A DNA stretch of 64,000 nucleotides. Source: Solea solea. Lineage: Eukaryota > Chordata > Actinopteri > Pleuronectiformes > Soleidae. Each line of letters starts with the position of its first letter. The first letter of the stretch is position 1. The stretch covers positions 17,118,284-17,182,283 of the forward strand of contig NC_081142.1 of the NCBI RefSeq assembly GCF_958295425.1, read 5' to 3'. Positions 59,699-64,000 of the stretch are shown piece by piece. Made by a program: the position numbers and the translations under genes. Under the pieces are notes generated by a model that saw only the letters and a list, made by a program, of their open reading frames with translations, searched no databases and had not been told where the DNA came from.

Positions 59699-62401
59699 AC
59701 TGAGATGCTTGCTTAAAACAATGCAGTTCAGAAGAGCCACAGTGTAAAAAAGGCCAGCTGACCCCGCCTGAGGCTGGGAGCTGGGGTTGACAAGGGGAGC
59801 AGAGCACCAAGAGGAGAGAATCTAGATGGCTACAGTACACAAGGGCCATAAAAGAGTCATAAAACAGGGTCAAACAGAGGGGACACCGAGCGGTCTGGGA
59901 AAACACACCCTGACACACTCAGCGTTATTCACTCCCTTCATCATCCCGCTCACTCATCCACATTCCTGCACTGTCTCTGTGTGTCTGGCTCCCTTTTTCT
60001 TTTCTTTTTTTCCTCGAACCACTGGATCAACCATCATCTTAATCTTCTACTTCCCAACTTTACTGTGCTCATCTGCAACCGATCCTTTCCCGTTTGCGAT
60101 GCCAGAAGCCATGTTAGTATGTTCCGTTACATCCATTTAGATTGAATGCTTCCAGGTAGCTCTGCCATTTCTGCTCAGTCGTATTGCAGAAGTGACAAAA
60201 TAGACATTTTCGGCGAAGAGGAATGGATCCTGGAATTTGCTCGTCCTACGAATGAAGGAGATCTACAGCTTCTTTGTGTTTGTTGTCTTTGCACATTTTA
60301 AATATCTCAATTTGCTGGACAGGAAACGCAGACGTCACAGTGGAAATGTGAGAAAGCATGAGCTCAAACCTTTTTACCAAGGCCACTGACATTCCCGCAG
60401 TGTCAATATACTTAACTCGGCCACCAAAATATGTTAATTTCTTCCTTACTTGGGACATAAACTACACCCTCTGAAAATATCCTGCAAAAGAGTTCTTCAC
60501 TTTTAGAGTTGTGTTTTAGAGGTAGTAAGACAAGCTAAAAGAAAAGGCCTTTATTGAAAACATTAAAAAGTCATCATGTAATCTTGTGCGGTGAGAATCA
60601 ACAGTGGACCTTTTGACAGCTGTGATGTCTTCCAGACGATAGGACAATGACTCAAGAATGATGAGGTCGGAAATGAAAATTGAAAAGTTGCCTGAAACTA
60701 GTCGAATTTATGCTAAAAAAAATAAATAAAAATAACGACGTTTTTCCATTATCTTCTATATCTTCTTTCTAATGTTTGTGAGAATGACATTAATCCTTAG
60801 TCTCTGGCCTTGACAGCACTTTGACAGACTCCTGTAGAGCAGATGCAGCATATCAAAAATGTGAGCACACCGTTTCTTTTGGCTTGTTAAAGTTTGGGAG
60901 GAAAAAACCCTCACTTAGAGCAAACTCTGACCTCTGTGTTGCCTTGTTCATTCACCCATCATATTGGGTACCCTCCCTCTTTGGCTAAATCCATCTCACT
61001 GCCTTTACCTCCCTCTCTGCTCCTTCTTCCCATACGTAGATCCAGAGTCTGATAAACTGATACTCCATTATCCCTGACAGCCCTTTCTCCCTCCCTCCCG
61101 CCTGCATTCCTTTCCCCGCTCATCTTCCGTCTCCTGTCTTGAGGCCTGCTCTGATTACCCATAATCCACGCTGTCCCCTCCGCCCTCCAGATGATGTGTG
61201 GGCTGCCATCGACCTCGCACACCGCCGCGAGTTCACGATGAAGGATGGTGATTTGACATCACATCAAGATAAGCCGGTAAAAAGATGCCAGTGGAGGTGT
61301 TGAGACCCTGAGTCAAACCTGCCTCCCTGTCATGGATAGTTCTTGGATGACAGCACAGGTACTGATAGATATACGTGTGTGTGTCTGTGGGTGCGTGTGT
61401 AGATGTAGCAGATTTCACTTAATTCCCTGTGACTATTCACTCCACAACAACTGTTGCTTTTCCCACACGGCTTCCTCTGAATATGGCCAAAGAATCATCT
61501 CTATTTCTCACCATTGTGATTTTCTCTACTGGTCCCACTCAGCACTGACGTCTTCAGTTTACATTATAGCATTACATGTCGCTGCCAACAGTACGCCATC
61601 CCACGTCTTCAATAAACATTTACGATCCGGCCTGTAGGAGCTTGCGTTTCCAAGATATGAAATCGGGGGGAAAAAGCTGCACCTTCAATGAAGACGCTTT
61701 AACAGTCGCAAAGAACTTTCCTAGCAGAGCAATAAATACGCAACAGTTCTGCGATACGGATGCCAGATTAGTGTTTCTTAACAAAACAGCACATGATATC
61801 ATGATGAATCAAATCGCAATGACATTTCTCACAGTCCCGACATCCACGGCGAGTGTCTGAGAGTTCACGCCCGTCCGCTGTGACATTTTGAGCCGCGTGT
61901 TCACACGTTTCCAAATCTGCACACACAGCAGGAGCTGGCAAAACAAGCGAATATGTTCATAAATCTCACCTCACCTCACTCCCCCCCACAAGAGCCGAGT
62001 TCCTCACACCTAGCTGGTGTCAAAGGTGGGAGGGACTGACAATATTTTATTCATACACAGACATAAATGTCATGGACATGACAACTGCAGCGGCAAATGG
62101 CATCAATCAAAAACGAGTCCGGAGAAGCAAACAGACAGGCGAACCTCCATGAAGAAACACAGATTTAAAAACACTTTATTATTATTATTTATTATTAGAA
62201 GAATCGAGTCATGCACTGAGACAGACTGAAAGGCCGACACTCTCACTTGTGGCTCTGGTCAGATAAGCCTTTCTGACAAACCGCACTGTTGCTCTGGTTA
62301 GAAGAATCAGTTACTGTACAAATACTGAAGGCCCCTAAAACAACCGTGAGACTTTGCTGCTTTACCCGGGGCAATCTCATGTAGCACGCAACCTATTTTA
62401 G
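59431..62401. other. Intronic sequence, no gene seen
   Basis: Contains (TG)n at 59669-59697. The stretch 60930-61230 is pyrimidine-rich on the plus strand, and the open frame over it is compositional. No exon was recognised. Confidence 0.5.
59669..59697. repeat. (TG)n microsatellite
   Basis: About 14 TG units. Confidence 0.95.
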
Positions 62402-62554
62402 GGCGAGCACTGGGATCTCGAGCAGATCCTAAAAACCTCAGCGACCGGAGCTTCGGTAAGTGCTGACATTGTCACAGAGCCTGAATCACGGGGGGGGAAA
62501 GAGTCCAGGGGGGAGGGAGTGAGCGACTGTGGATGGAGCCCCGGCACTAACACC

Positions 62555-62700
62555 CACCCGCCCCAGCTGTCCTTGCCCGGGGACGCGGCGTGTACGCCAC
62601 ACAGTCCTCGTCTTGCCACCTGCCTGTGGAATGTTCCATGTGTGCAGCTGTGCATGTATGAGGCCCTCTCTAATTGGTCAGCACCGGCCCAGATTGGTCC
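62555..62700 (-). promoter_or_regulatory. Paired CCAAT boxes plus GC box, candidate promoter
   Basis: On the minus strand GGACCAATCT and TGACCAATTA lie exactly 20 bp apart (ATTGG on the plus strand at 62693-62697 and 62673-62677). They are followed about 110 bp downstream by GGGGCGGGTGGGTG, an SP1/KLF-type GC box. The block is GC-richer than its surroundings and oriented like ror1. No TATA box and no coding first exon were found. Promoter function is inferred. Confidence 0.3.
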
Positions 62701-62965
62701 GTTGAGAACGCCGTTTGATTGCCGTACTGACCCTGAGGTGGCTTACCGAAAGCTCATTAGTTCCTGAACACTACTGGTCCGTGACCTGCGAGGGCCAAGC
62801 AGTGGCAGCCTGCGTTTGTGATTTCCAGGCTACTGATGACAGGAGACACAAAGACAAGGTCAGAGGAATTTCATCTGTGAGGCTGACAAAATGAAGGGCA
62901 TCATTTATTCCCATGGAAGCACTGAATGGTCCAGTCTAGTTTGATTAGCTGAAGATGGATAGTAA

Positions 62966-63341
62966 ACATAAGCCCTATTCGGACGGGATTGTTTTCCATG
63001 GGGAGGTGGAGTAATGTCATTTTACCACAGGACATCTTTAATATTAATGGCCAGGAGCCCTTTACTGTGCTCTGTCATGGAGCCGGCGCTATGGCCTTTG
63101 CGGGCTCTGTGCCAGCCAACCAGATCTGTGCACTCCCGTGGCAGATGACGTCTTCTCTCACCCTACCTAGTAACTGGGGTGCAGCCAAGATCCCTTAGTG
63201 AACCCGGTGATCCCTAACTGCTGCCGCCGCCCCTTTAGCTTACCACACCCCTAGATGCCTCAGCCAACGCCGGATCCATCGGCGGATACGACCAAACAAC
63301 TTCACCCAAACTTCCCAGACACTGAGTGGTGCACCGCCAAC
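62966..63341. repeat. Dispersed repeat beginning GCCCTATTCGGACGGGATT
   Basis: The GCCCTATTCGGACGGGATTG start and TTTACCACAGGACATCTTTA are typical of an abundant teleost repeat. The following GC-richer sequence up to 63341 is unassigned. A 69-codon open frame here (62989-63198) has no recognised homology. Confidence 0.45.
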
Positions 63342-63710
63342 TAGAGCTGCAACAAACGACTCATTTGATAAATGATTAATCTGTTGTTTATTTTCTCGAT
63401 TAATCGTTTAATCGTTTGGTCCATAAAATATCAGAAAACCTTAAAGAATGTTGATCTGTGTTTGTCAAACCTGGAAATGATGATGTTCTCAAATATCTTG
63501 TTTTGTCCACAAACCAAAATGATTCACTTTTTAAAGATTTCTTTGTTATCCAGAGCAAAGAAATGAAGAAAATATTGACATTTAAGAGGATTAAACAATC
63601 GGAAATCTTGTTTTAATCATGAAAAAAGCTTCAAACCAATTAATCGATTATCAAAATAGTTGTAGATTAATTTACAATCAATTAATAATCGAGTTAATGC
63701 TTCAGCTCTC
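63342..63710 (+). mobile_element. hAT-like MITE, nearly complete (TAGAGCTGCAAC family)
   Basis: Starts TAGAGCTGCAACAAACGAC and ends TTCAGCTCTC, inverted termini of about 12 bp. The interior contains GATTAATCGTTTAATCGTTT, TTTTGTCCACAAACCAAAAT and AATTAATCGATTATCAAAAT. Flanking octamers CCGCCAAC and CCGCTAAA agree at 6 of 8 positions, consistent with an aged 8-bp hAT target duplication. Other copies are at 4840-5030, 22278-22580 and 49890-50035. Confidence 0.75.
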
Positions 63711-64000
63711 CCGCTAAAACACCTTCTGTCTTTCTTTATATTATACAAGTGCAGGAGATGACGGATGACCGGGCTACTTACGCCCATATTTCTCGCCTCA
63801 TTACCACTGATAAAATACAGACAAATCCTCTGTCCACTAATAAGAACACCATGTCTGACAACATGTCATGCAGACTCTCTGGCCTGTGACCTAAAATAAT
63901 CCAGAGTATCTTCATCTCTCCACAGGTGCACCCTAAACACGCGCCATGCCGTGACAGTAGTGTCACATATATTAAACTCCCCTGGTATCTTAATATACTC
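63711..64000. other. Intronic sequence, no gene seen
   Basis: The short remainder of the window shows no recognisable feature. Confidence 0.5.

Larger units (their letters stand above)
21798..64000 (-). other. ror1: ror1 intron 1, 3' part (at least 42 kb)
   Basis: All sequence upstream of the 63-nt exon in transcript orientation appears to be intron. I looked for a signal-peptide exon ending in phase 1 and did not find a convincing one. Vertebrate ROR1 is known for very long 5' introns, so this is plausible. An exon of under about 100 nt, or an unrelated small gene inside the intron, could have been missed. Confidence 0.65.

Noticed and set aside
62398..62655. Minus-strand open frame considered as the ror1 signal-peptide exon
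   Set aside because: It begins at ATG below a CCAAT/GC-box block but lacks a hydrophobic signal core and a phase-1 donor.
62989..63198. 69-codon open frame considered as a transposase or gag fragment
   Set aside because: No recognisable catalytic or zinc-finger motif; it sits in a dispersed repeat whose sequence occurs as non-coding copies in fish.
1..64000. CRISPR arrays, operons, phage or bacterial defence systems
   Set aside because: There are no spaced direct repeats, no dense open frames and no ribosome-binding sites. Base composition, microsatellites and spliced exons show vertebrate nuclear DNA.

Overview
The window is vertebrate, almost certainly teleost, nuclear DNA. It is AT-rich and CpG-poor, full of (CA/TG)n and purine microsatellites, and carries many short non-autonomous transposon copies typical of ray-finned (probably percomorph) fish. 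No open reading frame resembles a bacterial, viral or intact transposon gene.

The only gene I can support is part of the receptor tyrosine kinase-like orphan receptor gene ror1, on the minus strand. Three coding exons were read from splice signals, matching intron phases and similarity to vertebrate ROR1: a 63-nt exon (21735-21797) for the N-terminal linker after the signal peptide, a 291-nt exon (14808-15098) for the complete Ig-like C2 domain, and a 34-nt exon (14618-14651) for the proline-rich linker before the Frizzled-type cysteine-rich domain. Their phases join without conflict (1/1, 1/1, 1/2). I did not find the signal-peptide exon, which should lie at higher coordinates, or the cysteine-rich domain exon, which should lie at lower coordinates. 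Both are probably outside the window.

On this reading the layout from right to left along the transcript is: intron 1 (at least 42 kb, 21798 to beyond 64000), exon 2, intron 2 (6,636 bp, 15099-21734), exon 3, a 156-bp intron 3, exon 4, and intron 4 (at least 14.6 kb, 14617 to beyond 1).

The introns hold several recognisable repeat families: a piggyBac-like MITE with TTAA target duplications (best copy 17691-18184), a hAT-like MITE with TAGAGCTGCAAC termini (best copy 63342-63710), a MITE with GGTATCGG motifs (10116-10490 and 23281-23612), a near-perfect fold-back element (45897-46173), a GTTTACATG element with another repeat nested in it (36211-37000), and tails of a dispersed, probably LINE-derived repeat (9233-9470, 20378-20645, 42020-42130, 52556-52745).

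A few unique-looking blocks contain good matches to transcription-factor motifs (CArG, MEF2 with E-box, RFX X-box, paired CCAAT boxes with a GC box). They are candidates for intronic enhancers or an alternative promoter, by inference only. I saw no dramatic undescribed system. The most useful results are the ror1 exon structure, including the 34-nt exon and 63-nt exon, and the repeat architecture around it.
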